Of a DNA stretch of 64,000 nt, positions 16,652 to 24,989 are shown piece by piece; the stretch's first letter is position 1; each line of letters opens with the position of its first letter. The DNA is from Streptomyces fodineus. Lineage in GTDB: Bacteria; Actinomycetota; Actinomycetes; Streptomycetales; Streptomycetaceae. Location: positions 8,370,001-8,434,000 of the forward strand of contig NZ_CP017248.1 in assembly GCF_001735805.1 (NCBI RefSeq), written 5' to 3'. The position numbers were made by a program, and so were the translations under genes. The notes beneath the pieces were generated by a model, which had not been told where the DNA came from, did not search any database, and was given only the letters and a program-made list of their open reading frames with translations.

Positions 16652-17718
16652 CGGCCGGCCTCGACCAGATGCTGGGGGGTGGCGTCGCCGGGACGGAAGT
16701 AGGAGGCGGCATACATCTCGAAAGCCGCCTCCAGTTGCGCGGCCAGGCCGTCACTGTCGCCCTTCTCCAGCAGCGGGGCGAGGTCGACGGTGACGTCCTC
16801 GCGCAGCAGGCAGAACTGCAGTCGGGCATCGGCGGTCAACCGCAGGGCCATCAGCGCGTCGTGACAGGGGAACAGGGGACAGCCCCGGCAGACCGATCCG
16901 TACCAGGCGCCGGCGTTGGAGTCCTTGATCACCACCTTGGTGCCCGAGGGCATCGTGAACACGGTCATGGGGTGCCCGAGCCCGCCCTGCTGGAGGACTT
17001 CCTCGTCGATCGCCCGCACCCGCAGATCGCCAGCCAGCTCCTCCAGCGGCACGTACAGGTCCGGAAGCCGGAGCTGTCGCTTGATCTCCAGACGCCGGGC
17101 GAAGCTCTCGCTGGACTCGTTGAGGTCCTTGATGATGTCGAGCAGCTTCACACTGTGGACGCCAGCGTCCTCACAGAACTCGATCAGGGACTCGACCTCC
17201 GGGGTGTTGATGCCGGACATCACCACCACGTTCACCTTCACCGGGACGCCGGTGGCGACACACGCCTTGATCGCAGCGAGCACTTGGGCGTGGTCGTCGA
17301 CGCCGCAAATCTCCCTGTGGAGCTGCGCGTCCAGGGTGTCCAGGGAGACGTTGAAGAGGGTCACCCCCGCCTCGGCCAGGGCCGGCGCGAGTTCGCCGAT
17401 CCGCGGGTGCCGGGAGATGACCTCGACCTCGCGCATGCCAGCCTCCTGCCGCAGACGCCGCACGGTGTCGACGAGCGGGTCGTACAGGGCCGGGTCTCCA
17501 CCCGTCAGCTTGATGGCATCAACGCCTTGGCCTTTCGCGGCGGAGGCTACGGCGACCAGGTGGTCGGGGGCCAGATCGGTTCCCGACTCGGTGGCTACCG
17601 CCTCGCCCGAAGGACGGCAGTAGTAGCAGCTCCTCTTGCAACGGGAGTTCACGGTCACCCGTAACTGCGGTTTGCGCATGTCACCCATCCCTCGGACATC
17701 GCTGACATTCACGTGCAT
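16648..17718 (-). CDS. MoaA-like radical SAM protein
   Basis: A 356-residue protein. Cys27, Cys31 and Cys34 (RCKRSCYYC) bind the radical SAM cluster, followed by KLTGGDPALYD, the usual GGEP-like motif. A C-terminal set of Cys (CRGCPLFPC, then FC about 18 residues later) resembles the second cluster of MoaA, the GTP 3',8-cyclase. This suggests a purine nucleotide or peptide as substrate rather than molybdopterin synthesis, since no moaC or moeA is nearby. Start choice is uncertain: the ATG at 17718, a GTG 6 nt later with GGAAGG 8 nt upstream, and an ATG before RKPQLRV are all possible. It is the first gene of the operon. Confidence 0.9.
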   Translation of the reverse strand: MHVNVSDVRGMGDMRKPQLRVTVNSRCKRSCYYCRPSGEAVATESGTDLAPDHLVAVASAAKGQGVDAIKLTGGDPALYDPLVDTVRRLRQEAGMREVEVISRHPRIGELAPALAEAGVTLFNVSLDTLDAQLHREICGVDDHAQVLAAIKACVATGVPVKVNVVVMSGINTPEVESLIEFCEDAGVHSVKLLDIIKDLNESSESFARRLEIKRQLRLPDLYVPLEELAGDLRVRAIDEEVLQQGGLGHPMTVFTMPSGTKVVIKDSNAGAWYGSVCRGCPLFPCHDALMALRLTADARLQFCLLREDVTVDLAPLLEKGDSDGLAAQLEAAFEMYAASYFRPGDATPQHLVEAGR

Positions 17719-18087
17719 AGCCTTCCGGCCCCTCTCTCTGGTCAGCAAGAACATGGAGAAGACGCGATGTCAGGGTTTGCTCGGCGTGAACCCCAAACCC
17801 TGACAGGAGTGTTATGAAGATCGGTTGTTGCATGGCTAGGCTCGGACGCGTGGACGCTGTGGTGCGGCCGTCATCGGCGGCGAGGCTTGGCCGAATGGCC
17901 GACGGCTGAAACCTGTGTGACGTATGAGGCTTCCCAGCGCTGATCAGCCCATGGAGACGACGGGCCGTCATCCGCTACCGAGACTGCTCTTGCTGTCGAG
18001 GATCGACAAAAGCTCCTTCCGGGGATGGAACGGGCGGGCACCCGCGTATCAGGTCTAGGCCCCCTGGGGTCTGGTGGTCAGTTCCAC
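17719..18087. other. leader and promoter region of the radical SAM operon
   Basis: This 369-base stretch lies between the DUF6624-like gene and the first radical SAM gene, both leftward. It holds a perfect 12-bp inverted repeat close to the radical SAM start. A short open frame of 50 codons beginning with ATG (MQQPIFIT) overlaps it and runs into the radical SAM gene, but it has no ribosome binding site and no precursor-peptide features. I see no other gene. Confidence 0.6.
17768..17805 (-). promoter_or_regulatory. 12-bp inverted repeat in the radical SAM operon leader
   Basis: TGTCAGGGTTTG and CAAACCCTGACA are perfect inverted copies separated by 14 bases, 50 nt before the ATG of the first radical SAM gene. 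It could be an operator for a dimeric regulator (such as the WYL protein of the operon), or an RNA hairpin acting as attenuator. The long loop favours an operator slightly. Confidence 0.6.
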
Positions 18088-18597
18088 TCACGCATGCGCG
18101 CGGAGCTGTCGCTCATATACGTCCTGCGGCTCCAGGCCGAGCGCGCTCCGCCGTTCGTCCAAGCGCTCCGGGCCCTCGACCAGGTACGGTCCTACAACGT
18201 TGCCAGCGCCGTCCTGTTCGTACTGCGTGCCGTACACCTGCGCCCGCCCGTCGGCGACCCGGATTCGGTCGGTGAGATAGGCGAAGTGCCGGGCCGGCAC
18301 ATCACCGGCGAGCGCCGCGTGTGTCAGCAGTTCCAGTGCGCGGTGCTGGAACTGAGTGTCGTGGTCGGCGTGCTGCGTGATCAGCCACGCAGCATCGGCG
18401 CCTTCCTCACCGACGAGGTCCACGCCAGGCCAGCCATGTTCCGACACGACGGCCCTCAGCCAAGCCGTGTTGTCCACGTCGATGGCCCGCACCGCCGCGG
18501 AGTCCTCCGGGAGCCGTGACTCCAGCATGCGATGCCTGGCCGTCTGGTCTCGCTCCTGTCGCTCCTTCAACTCATTTGCCAGGTCGGGCCTCTTCAC
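18088..18597 (-). CDS. DUF6624-like protein
   Basis: A 169-residue soluble, charged, helical protein. The pattern DNTAWLRAVVSEHGWPG, VGEEGADAAWLITQHADHD, FAYLTDRIRVADGRAQVYGTQ is typical of the actinobacterial DUF6624 family, whose function is unknown. The start is GTG with GAGGAGG 8 nt upstream. It stands alone upstream of the radical SAM leader and reads in the same direction, 186 nt downstream of the ATPase-methyltransferase fusion. Nothing in the sequence ties it to the biosynthetic genes. Confidence 0.75.
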   Translation of the reverse strand: MKRPDLANELKERQERDQTARHRMLESRLPEDSAAVRAIDVDNTAWLRAVVSEHGWPGVDLVGEEGADAAWLITQHADHDTQFQHRALELLTHAALAGDVPARHFAYLTDRIRVADGRAQVYGTQYEQDGAGNVVGPYLVEGPERLDERRSALGLEPQDVYERQLRAHA

Positions 18598-18731
18598 TGC
18601 TTGTTCCTCCTCGTAGGGATGGGCGGGCCGCGTCCAGGTGGGGCGTGTGCTCGCCGCGTTGGGTTGTCAGTGGTAGGGGCCGGCACGGGGCGCCAGGTGG
18701 GGTGGAGGGCTCCCCGTGCCAGCCGGTCAGC

Positions 18732-18778
18732 CCCGCTTCCTGGCTGGTGTGACGCCCGATCGGCAGCCAGGAAGCGGG
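18732..18778 (-). terminator. 15-bp hairpin terminator after the ATPase-methyltransferase gene
   Basis: CCCGCTTCCTGGCTG and CAGCCAGGAAGCGGG pair perfectly over 15 bases with a 17-base loop, starting 5 bases past the stop of the leftward fusion gene. No U-run follows. The length of the perfect stem makes a terminator the simplest reading. Confidence 0.7.
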
Positions 18779-18783
18779 AGTCT

Positions 18784-19902
18784 TCAGCTGGGACCGCGCA
18801 GAACAATTCCGATCAGGCTGCCGCTGCTATCCAGGCCGTAGGTCGTCATGAACTGCCAGCCATGACGAAGTGCTTCGATCTGCCGCTCGGTCACGCCACG
18901 GTGCGGGGCAGTCGGAGGCATCAGCTCTGTGCGGTGGGTCGTGATGTGCAGCACGCCCGAGCGGGCCAGCCAGCTCCGCGCGTTGGTGAGGAAGCGGGGC
19001 TGGTCCAGGAACTCCAGGCTGTGCCGGCACACCATGATGTCGACGAAGCCCGGCTCCAGCATGCCCGGGATCGCATCGGCGTTGAAGTCGTGTCGGGCGA
19101 ACGTCAGCAAGTCCCCGTGGTCCTGGTGGCTAGCCCGCGCGTGCTCGATGGCCACGCTGCTGAAGTCGAAGGCCCTCACGGTCAGACCCCAGGTGGCCAT
19201 GTGCGCGGCCATACGGCCCTGGCTGCAGCCGATGTCGACGACGCGCTGCCCGGACTTCACGGTCGCGTAGTTCCGGAACATTTGACGCTCGAACGGCGTC
19301 GGATCCGGTGCCCGGTATCCCGTGGAGTACATCGTGTCCCAGTACTCCGGCGTCTGCCACTCATGCACCACGCTCAGGGTGCTCACCGTGTTCATGCGGC
19401 CGACTCCGGGCCTCGGACGCACAAGGGGCGGTAGTACGGCACGAACGGTCTTGCCGTCGCCCTCGTGCGGCAGGAACCACTCGATACGGACGCCGAGCCG
19501 GGCGATCGTCCAGAGGCCGCGGCCCTTTTCGCCTCGCACGGCGGCGTCGAAGTCAGGAAAGGCTGGTGTGAGGTCGGGGACGTCGAGGACGAGCGTGCCG
19601 GCGTCCGTGAGTGCGGCGGACAGGGAGATCCGCCGCTGGTCCAAGGGGGTGTTTTCGGGGATGCCATGCCGTACTGCGTTGTCCACGAGTCGGCAGGCGG
19701 CTTCCACTGCACGCTCGATGTCGCCGGCCCAGCGCATGGCTCCGAGTGTGGTTCGAGTCCAGATGCGGGCCATGAAGACGGCACTCTGGTCTCCGTGCAG
19801 CTCGGTAGTCCTGCGGAGGATCACGGTGCCGGCGGCTGTTTGCTCCGATTCGAGGACGGCCGTCTTGGCGGGCCTCGTTTCGATCTCCTTCGGCAGACTC
19901 AC
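18784..19902 (-). CDS. RsbW-like ATPase fused to a SAM methyltransferase
   Basis: A 372-residue fusion. Residues about 25 to 155 are a GHKL/HATPase_c_2 domain of the anti-sigma regulatory type (AACRLVDNAVRHG is the N-box, GEKGRGLWTIARLG the G-box). Residues about 170 to 372 are a class I methyltransferase (VVDIGCSQGRMAAHMA, then FDFSSVAIEHARAS). A Met at the junction (GRMNTVSTL) may be the old start of a separate methyltransferase gene. The fusion is unusual: in Streptomyces such ATPases are normally stand-alone. The ATG overlaps the stop of the small upstream gene by ATGA. Target and methyl acceptor are unknown. Confidence 0.8.
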   Translation of the reverse strand: MSLPKEIETRPAKTAVLESEQTAAGTVILRRTTELHGDQSAVFMARIWTRTTLGAMRWAGDIERAVEAACRLVDNAVRHGIPENTPLDQRRISLSAALTDAGTLVLDVPDLTPAFPDFDAAVRGEKGRGLWTIARLGVRIEWFLPHEGDGKTVRAVLPPLVRPRPGVGRMNTVSTLSVVHEWQTPEYWDTMYSTGYRAPDPTPFERQMFRNYATVKSGQRVVDIGCSQGRMAAHMATWGLTVRAFDFSSVAIEHARASHQDHGDLLTFARHDFNADAIPGMLEPGFVDIMVCRHSLEFLDQPRFLTNARSWLARSGVLHITTHRTELMPPTAPHRGVTERQIEALRHGWQFMTTYGLDSSGSLIGIVLRGPS

Positions 19903-20135
19903 GCAGCCCCCTGTGTGAGTAGGCCGCTCGCCTTCAGAGTGTCGATGGCGGACGAGGTCAGGGGGTACGCGCCTTCGGCAACGACCTCGCAGTTCGCTTC
20001 CTTCGCGTAGCGGCGGGCTGCGTCGACCGTGTTGTCTGCCTTGGCGCCGAGCGATGCGGGGAGGCAGGCATACAGCACGAGGGCCGTGCCTGCGGGGACC
20101 CCCGGCTGTTCGACCTGTATCGCTCGGCTGGTCAT
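19899..20135 (-). CDS. small hypothetical protein
   Basis: A 78-residue soluble protein that I do not recognise. It reads MTSRAIQVEQPGVPAG, then ALVLYACLPASLG and DAARRYAKEANCEVVAEGAYPL, and resembles a small alpha/beta fold with one Cys in each half. It lies between two RsbW-like ATPase genes, 62 nt after the first and overlapping the second by ATGA. The conserved coupling suggests that it is a partner of the ATPase-methyltransferase fusion, perhaps a target or antagonist. Confidence 0.6.
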   Translation of the reverse strand: MTSRAIQVEQPGVPAGTALVLYACLPASLGAKADNTVDAARRYAKEANCEVVAEGAYPLTSSAIDTLKASGLLTQGAA

Positions 20136-20197
20136 TGTGTGCTACCTCCGCCCGGCGTGGGCTGTTGTCGTTGGGATCGGGGTGCTGTGGCGCCGTC

Positions 20198-20671
20198 TCA
20201 AGCAGTCGGTACGTCGAGGGGGACCAACAGGGTCAGCCAGACATCCTTGCCGCCACTGGGGGGCTGAGAGATGCCGAACTTGTCCGCGATGGCCCTGACG
20301 AGTTGGAGGCCGCGACCGTTCTCGTCGTCATCGCCGGCGCGTCGCTGGAGCGGCAGCGCCGAGTCGGAGTCGTGCACGCACAGCGCCACCCCGTCGGGAA
20401 TGCGCGTGACGGTGACACGGGCAGATCGGCGTCCCTCGCTGTCCGGCCGAGTGTGGTCAAGGACGTTGGTCATCAACTCGGAGATGGCAAGGGCGCCTGT
20501 ATCGATCAGGTTTTCCAGGCCCCACAAGCGCAGGTGCGCGCTGACTACGGTCCGCGCGATGCGTACCGACAGCGGCGTCACGTCGTAGTCCATCTCCAGC
20601 TTGCCCGAGGTGGCGCGCGTCGTTCCGCGCACACTTGTTGGAGCTGTGGGGGGAGCAAGGAGACTGGCCAT
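20198..20671 (-). CDS. RsbW-like anti-sigma regulatory ATPase
   Basis: A 157-residue HATPase_c_2 protein: ALAISELMTNVLDHTRP is the N-box region, VHDSDSALP the next ATP-binding motif and ENGRGLQLVRAIADKFG the G-box. Streptomyces carry dozens of such proteins; some bind sigma factors or STAS anti-anti-sigma factors and phosphorylate the latter. It reads left, divergent from the XRE/TPR regulator, and heads a group of three leftward genes. Its target is not visible here. Confidence 0.88.
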   Translation of the reverse strand: MASLLAPPTAPTSVRGTTRATSGKLEMDYDVTPLSVRIARTVVSAHLRLWGLENLIDTGALAISELMTNVLDHTRPDSEGRRSARVTVTRIPDGVALCVHDSDSALPLQRRAGDDDENGRGLQLVRAIADKFGISQPPSGGKDVWLTLLVPLDVPTA

Positions 20672-20835
20672 TCCAGGTCCACTTCGTTCTGGCCAAACCT
20701 CATGCGAGAGGTCCGACTGCGGTGTGTACTGGTGCGTGATCGGTCAGCAACTATTGAGTCAGGCCGAAGCCCAAACGTGCAGATCGAGAAGCGGAAACCT
20801 CGGCTTTCCGTTTCAGGAGCCAGGGGACCCTCGTC
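20672..20835. promoter_or_regulatory. divergent promoter region with a CGGAAA / TTTCCG repeat
   Basis: The region separates the leftward ATPase gene from the rightward XRE/TPR gene and should hold both promoters. CGGAAA (20792 to 20797) and TTTCCG (20805 to 20810) form an inverted repeat with a 7-base gap, 26 nt before the regulator start. That is a plausible operator for autoregulation. The -10 and -35 elements could not be fixed. Confidence 0.4.
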
Positions 20836-22230
20836 ATGCCACGACCTGAGAAGCAGCTGAACCCCGACGCCTCACCCCGTGACTGGTTCGGTTCAGAGGT
20901 CCGGTACTGGCGCAAGATCCGGGGACACTCAGCCTCCACGTTAGGGCCGTTGGTGCAGGCCAGCCCGTCCCTCATTGAGAAGATCGAGAAGGGACAAGCC
21001 TCCTGTCGGCGAGACCTCGCGGAGAGCCTTGACAAGGTGTTGGCGACCGGCGGCGTGCTCACGCGCGCCTGGGGCATGGTGTACGGGGAAGCGGAAAAAC
21101 GCCGCGGTGAAACGGAAAAGAGAACTGGCCGAGCGGTGGAGGGAACCGTTCAGGCACACCAAGGCCGCATCCTGGACAGAGATACGTCGTCGCCGCCTGG
21201 GAGCCCTGAGTCTGTGGACCGTCGCGCCTTCTTGGCCAGCAGCAGTCTGGCCGCTATCGCCCCAATAGACCTCGCCACGCTCGTCGCCCCCTCCGCCCCA
21301 CCGACGCTGCCGAAGCGCATTCGCGGCAAGGACATCTCAGAGGTCCAGGCCGTAGCGGAGGACATCTACGCCCGGGACAACGCCCACGGAGGCGGAGGGT
21401 TGGTCGGGGCGCTCGCCACCCGTGCCATGCAGTGGGCGGTCGGCCTGCTCACGGTGCCCTGCGCTGAGCCGCTGGGAGCCCCTCTACATGCCGCCGTCGC
21501 ACGTCTCGGCATTGTCGTCGGAGCGAGCCACTTTGACACCTACGCCCACGACGATGCCCGCGTCGCCTTCAAGATCGCCGCTGACTGCGCAGAGGAGGCC
21601 AACGACTGGCTCCTACGCGCCAAGGTGTACTCCCTCCTGGCGCGACAGGCAGTCTGGATCGGAGACCCGGACACCGGACTCACCTACGCGGAAAAGGGAC
21701 TGGTCCGATCCGATCGGCTCACTCCGACCATCCAAGCGATGCTGCACACTGCACGAGCCCGCGCGTTCGGGAAGATGGGCGACATCGGCGGTGCAATGGC
21801 CGCCGTTGGCGCCGCCGACGACGCCTTCGCCAAGTCCAACCCGCAGGACGATCCGCCGTGGATGTCCTACTACAACGAGGCCCAACACCACGGCGACACG
21901 GGGCACGCGCTATATGACTTGGTCCTGCTAAAGGATCAGGATCCCGGGCAGGCCAGTCGCCGCTTTGAGATCGCCATCGAGGGCCACGACGACTCCTACC
22001 CACGGTCGCGCGCCCTCTCCGGCACCAAGCTGGCCAGTCTGCTGATGGCGAAGGGCGACCCACATCAGGCCACTGCCATCGGCCACCAGGCCATCAGCGA
22101 TGCCGGCCGCCTTACCTCCCGACGTGCGGCCGACGATCTCAAGGAACTCAGCCGGATTGCTGCCCGGCACCGCCGCATCCCCGAGGTGGCGTACCTCCGC
22201 GAGCGCATCAGCGCTACCTTGCAGACATGA
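20836..22230 (+). CDS. XRE-family regulator with TPR-like C-terminal part
   Basis: A 464-residue regulator. The N-terminal helix-turn-helix (about residues 15 to 75) reads VRYWRKIRGHSASTLG, SPSLIEKIEKGQ. The remainder (about 130 to 464) is helical and repeat-like, resembling the TPR sensor part of Streptomyces quorum or small-molecule regulators. A hydrophobic segment after RRAFLASSSLAAIAP is typical of these proteins and is not a signal peptide in this position. The last bases overlap the phosphotransferase start by ATGA, so regulator and kinase are made together. The pair recurs in Streptomyces accessory DNA. Ligand and targets are unknown. Confidence 0.85.
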   Translation: MPRPEKQLNPDASPRDWFGSEVRYWRKIRGHSASTLGPLVQASPSLIEKIEKGQASCRRDLAESLDKVLATGGVLTRAWGMVYGEAEKRRGETEKRTGRAVEGTVQAHQGRILDRDTSSPPGSPESVDRRAFLASSSLAAIAPIDLATLVAPSAPPTLPKRIRGKDISEVQAVAEDIYARDNAHGGGGLVGALATRAMQWAVGLLTVPCAEPLGAPLHAAVARLGIVVGASHFDTYAHDDARVAFKIAADCAEEANDWLLRAKVYSLLARQAVWIGDPDTGLTYAEKGLVRSDRLTPTIQAMLHTARARAFGKMGDIGGAMAAVGAADDAFAKSNPQDDPPWMSYYNEAQHHGDTGHALYDLVLLKDQDPGQASRRFEIAIEGHDDSYPRSRALSGTKLASLLMAKGDPHQATAIGHQAISDAGRLTSRRAADDLKELSRIAARHRRIPEVAYLRERISATLQT

Positions 22231-23111
22231 CGATCTCGGCTGCTTCTTCCTCCGCGGTCCTAGACGAAGCCTGCTCGAGGGCAGGCTTCGACGCGTGTGT
22301 CGCCGAGCCGATCCGCCTCGCGGAAAACGAGATATGGCGCCTTCCAGGCCAACGCGTGATCGTCCGAATCGCCCGGCCTGGCCAGTTGGCGGCGACCGTC
22401 CGTGAAGTGCGGGTGGCTCGTTGGCTCGCCGAGAACGCGGTGCCGGCCGTCCGCCTGGTCGACGTCGATCAGCCGATCGAGGCTGACGGTCGGCCAGTGA
22501 CCTTCTGGCAGGAACTCCCTCCCCACGAGCACGGCAGCCACACCGACGTTGCGCACCTTCTTCGGCGCCTCCACGCTCTGCCCACTCCCACCTTCGAACT
22601 CGGGCACCTGGACCCCTTCGTCCGCGTCGGCGAGCGCCTGCAGGCAGCAAGTACCTTGTCCAGCGCCGACCGGCAGTGGCTGGAGCGACTTCATCAGGAA
22701 CTGGCAGCAGCATGGGCCGAGCGCCCAGTCGGGCGTCCGGACTGCGCCGTGCACGGTGACGCATGGCCAGGCAACTTGATCCGCACTGCCGAGAGCCCAC
22801 TGGTGATCGACCTGGAACGCTTTTCATTGGGCCCGCCGGAATGGGACCTGGTGTCAACCGCTGTCCGTGCGCGTACGACGGGCGCGGTCAGTGCCGCGCA
22901 GTACGACGAGTTCTGTGCCGCATACGGCTACGACGTAACAGACTGGTCCGGCTACTCGATTCTGGCTGGCGCTCGCGAACTCCGCATGGTGACGTATGCC
23001 GCCCAGCACGCCGCCAGCAACCCCGAATGGAAGGGTCAGGCGCAGTACCGCGTTGACTGCCTACGCGGTCGGCAAGGACCACGCCCGTGGAACTGGAAAG
23101 GGATCATGTAG
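22227..23111 (+). CDS. aminoglycoside phosphotransferase family kinase
   Basis: A 294-residue APH-fold protein. It has the catalytic loop VHGDAWPGNLI (about residues 179 to 189) and the metal-binding VIDLERFSLGPPEWDL after it, both intact. It lacks any clue to the substrate; many relatives phosphorylate small metabolites and not antibiotics. It begins inside the stop codon of the XRE/TPR regulator (ATGA), so the two form one operon. Its end overlaps a weak leftward frame on the other strand. Confidence 0.88.
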   Translation: MTISAASSSAVLDEACSRAGFDACVAEPIRLAENEIWRLPGQRVIVRIARPGQLAATVREVRVARWLAENAVPAVRLVDVDQPIEADGRPVTFWQELPPHEHGSHTDVAHLLRRLHALPTPTFELGHLDPFVRVGERLQAASTLSSADRQWLERLHQELAAAWAERPVGRPDCAVHGDAWPGNLIRTAESPLVIDLERFSLGPPEWDLVSTAVRARTTGAVSAAQYDEFCAAYGYDVTDWSGYSILAGARELRMVTYAAQHAASNPEWKGQAQYRVDCLRGRQGPRPWNWKGIM

Positions 23112-23488
23112 TGGACTGACTTGCGCAAGGCCCCGACCTGCTGTTCCGCTATGGAACGCCGCAGTTCGATGCTGTCCTCGAGGGGCTCCTGGGGCGGGTA
23201 CCTGAACGTACCACGACGCCCGCACATGGCTATTGTGCGGCCGCACTCGCGGCGCGCGTATACCTGGGCCTCGTCAGCGCATCCGACGCCTAGCCCGATG
23301 TCGGGCGTTGGGTACTCCTTGCGCAGGTCCTCGGCGAGCCGATCGGCGATGAACGCGTACCAGACCCGTCGCTCGTCAAGGACAGTGCGCGGCGACCGCC
23401 GGGCATCCTCCCCTCCGAGCCTTGGCCCCTTACATACGCCAGTTACGGCGCCTCTACGCCGCAGGCGAGGTGAGAGCTCCTTTCCCAA
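23036..23488 (-). pseudogene. conserved-looking hypothetical, probably without a valid start
   Basis: The middle of this leftward frame (VWYAFIADRLAEDLRKEYP to AEQQVGALRKSVHYM) has the codon bias and composition of a real soluble protein and resembles small hypothetical proteins of Streptomyces accessory regions. No ATG or GTG with a ribosome binding site lies at a sensible place; the only extension begins with TTG. It also overlaps the phosphotransferase end by 76 bases. Next to the regulator remnant on the other strand, decay is the likeliest explanation. Confidence 0.4.
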
Positions 23489-23986
23489 GCTGCCAGCGAC
23501 GTACGGGGCTACGGCATGCCACTGCTGCCGTCCGGGTCCTCGGCAGGCAGGCGGAAGAGGCTGCGGCGGCCGGCGACGAGACGGGAGCGCTCCGAGCGTT
23601 GGAGCGAGCGCGCTTCGCCTACGACTTCGCGGATCACACCAGCGAGCAGGCGTGGGTCCGGTTCGTGACCCCGTACCGCATGGACTCGTTGGCCCTCTCC
23701 GTATACGGCCATGAAGCGTCCCGAACTCACGCCCACAGCTGACACGTCAGTCGACTGCCTCGGAGAGGAACTACCGGGCGGGGGCGTCGTGGTTCTGGGT
23801 GATCTCGCTTCGACCCTACTGCGTGGGGGCGACGTCGACCAAGGCGTCTACGTGTCACGTCAATTCGCTGCGGCGGCACAGGCCAAGCCCAACACGATGG
23901 GCAAGGAGCGGGCAGCGACTATCGCAGCATCGCTTCCCGACAGTGAGCAGGAACTCGCACTTCATCTGCTGCAGTTCGCATCCTGA
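23422..23986 (+). pseudogene. remnant of an XRE/TPR regulator, frameshifted
   Basis: Two overlapping frames look like successive C-terminal pieces of one TPR-type regulator. The first (23422 to 23742) holds AAAAGDETGALRALERARFA and the motif VRFVTPYRMDSLALSVYGHE. The second (23711 to 23986) continues with VVVLGDLASTLLRGGDVDQG and ends LPDSEQELALHLLQFAS. These motifs follow each other in intact proteins of this kind, so a frameshift near 23715 to 23740 split them. No helix-turn-helix part is present upstream, so the gene is also truncated at its 5' end. Confidence 0.6.
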
Positions 23987-24060
23987 GCCCCCTCGCGAGG
24001 TACCCGGACAAACCCAAGGACGAGAACGCCGTCGTATTGCCAGCCCGTTGCTTCTCTGTC

Positions 24061-24381
24061 CTATGCCGTCTCCTCGACAACCCAGGACAGGTACGCCTCC
24101 GACCCACCGGTCACGGGTAGCGTGATCCACTGGGGGACGTCGTACGGATGCTTCTCGTGCACCCATGCCTCCAGCGCCGGGAGACGGTCCGTCGTAGTCA
24201 TATACGAGATCCGCCACTCCTGCGCTGCCTCGACCTTGCCCTTCCACCAGTAGAAGGCGGTGATTGGCGCATCGATGTGAACGCCCGCTGCCAGCTTGCT
24301 CTCGACCGCGCCCCGGGCCAGCGCCTTCGCCTGGTCTTCGTCATCGCTTGTCGTCTGCACAATCACGACATTACTGGCCAT
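24061..24381 (-). CDS. cutA: CutA-like divalent cation tolerance protein
   Basis: A 106-residue protein of normal CutA1 length. The family pattern is clear: VVIVQTTSDDEDQAKALARG at the start, AAGVHIDAPITAFYWWKGKVE in the middle (the Cys of the usual ACVN segment is missing) and EEWRISYMTT-like, then HPYDVPQWITLPVTGGSEAYLSWV. CutA1 forms a ferredoxin-like trimer related to PII proteins; its role in metal tolerance is indirect. The gene stands alone and reads left. Confidence 0.93.
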   Translation of the reverse strand: MASNVVIVQTTSDDEDQAKALARGAVESKLAAGVHIDAPITAFYWWKGKVEAAQEWRISYMTTTDRLPALEAWVHEKHPYDVPQWITLPVTGGSEAYLSWVVEETA

Positions 24382-24989
24382 GCAGCTATCTCTCCCACTC
24401 GGTGTAACTCGACCCTACCCAGTCGGATGGTGGATGGTCGCAGGGCGGATGATAGTCGGGAAAAGAGCGAACCCACGGCGTCCCTCTCGACGCCATGCGG
24501 ATACTCCTCTCGTTGTGCGGTCATTCTTCTGGAGCGCGTCCCACACGCTCCAAGTGTCCGTGATATCCCTCTGGGTGATCCTGCGCGTGACGCCGTCGCG
24601 AACCGCCAAGGCAAGAGCTTTCGAAGGCTGCGTCGGTGCGAGCGCCCGCGCCTGAGCCCACTCTCCATTTCAAACGCTGTCATCCAGGACCGCGGTGAAC
24701 ATCAGGATCACCGGGCCAGTCGGTATCGACTAGGCCCTGATCGACGAGGTGGCGCTTGGCCCCCCGAGCCCAGGACGCCGGCTCCCGGCAGGTTAGAGGG
24801 GCATAACTAATGGCCTCATCGGCTTGTGGACGTAGATTCGCCGTCGGCAGACGGGAAAAAGTCCCAAGGGCCTGGAACCTGCCCCGAGTCCATGTCAACG
24901 TACAGCGTCCTGGAAAACACCAGGTCAGCGAGGGGTTTGGCTTCCGGGGCGACTTGTAGGCAGGTCGGCCGTGCCGGCAGCCGGTCCCC
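24382..24989. other. gene-poor stretch upstream of the winged-helix gene
   Basis: No gene with a start, ribosome binding site and recognisable family was found. One leftward fragment (24415 to about 24670) has protein-like composition (AVRDGVTRRITQRDITDTW, then SVWDALQKND) but has a stop shortly upstream and no proper start, so it may be a remnant. Together with the remnants at 23.0 to 24.0 kb this marks a decayed part of the accessory region. Confidence 0.5.

Noticed and set aside
17681..17971. A short leftward frame upstream of the radical SAM genes as a precursor peptide
   Set aside because: It lacks a ribosome binding site, runs over the inverted repeat and into the next gene, and has no leader/core pattern or FxLD motif.
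24148..24810. A 220-codon plus-strand frame opposite cutA
   Set aside because: cutA on the other strand is certain, and the frame has no family features.
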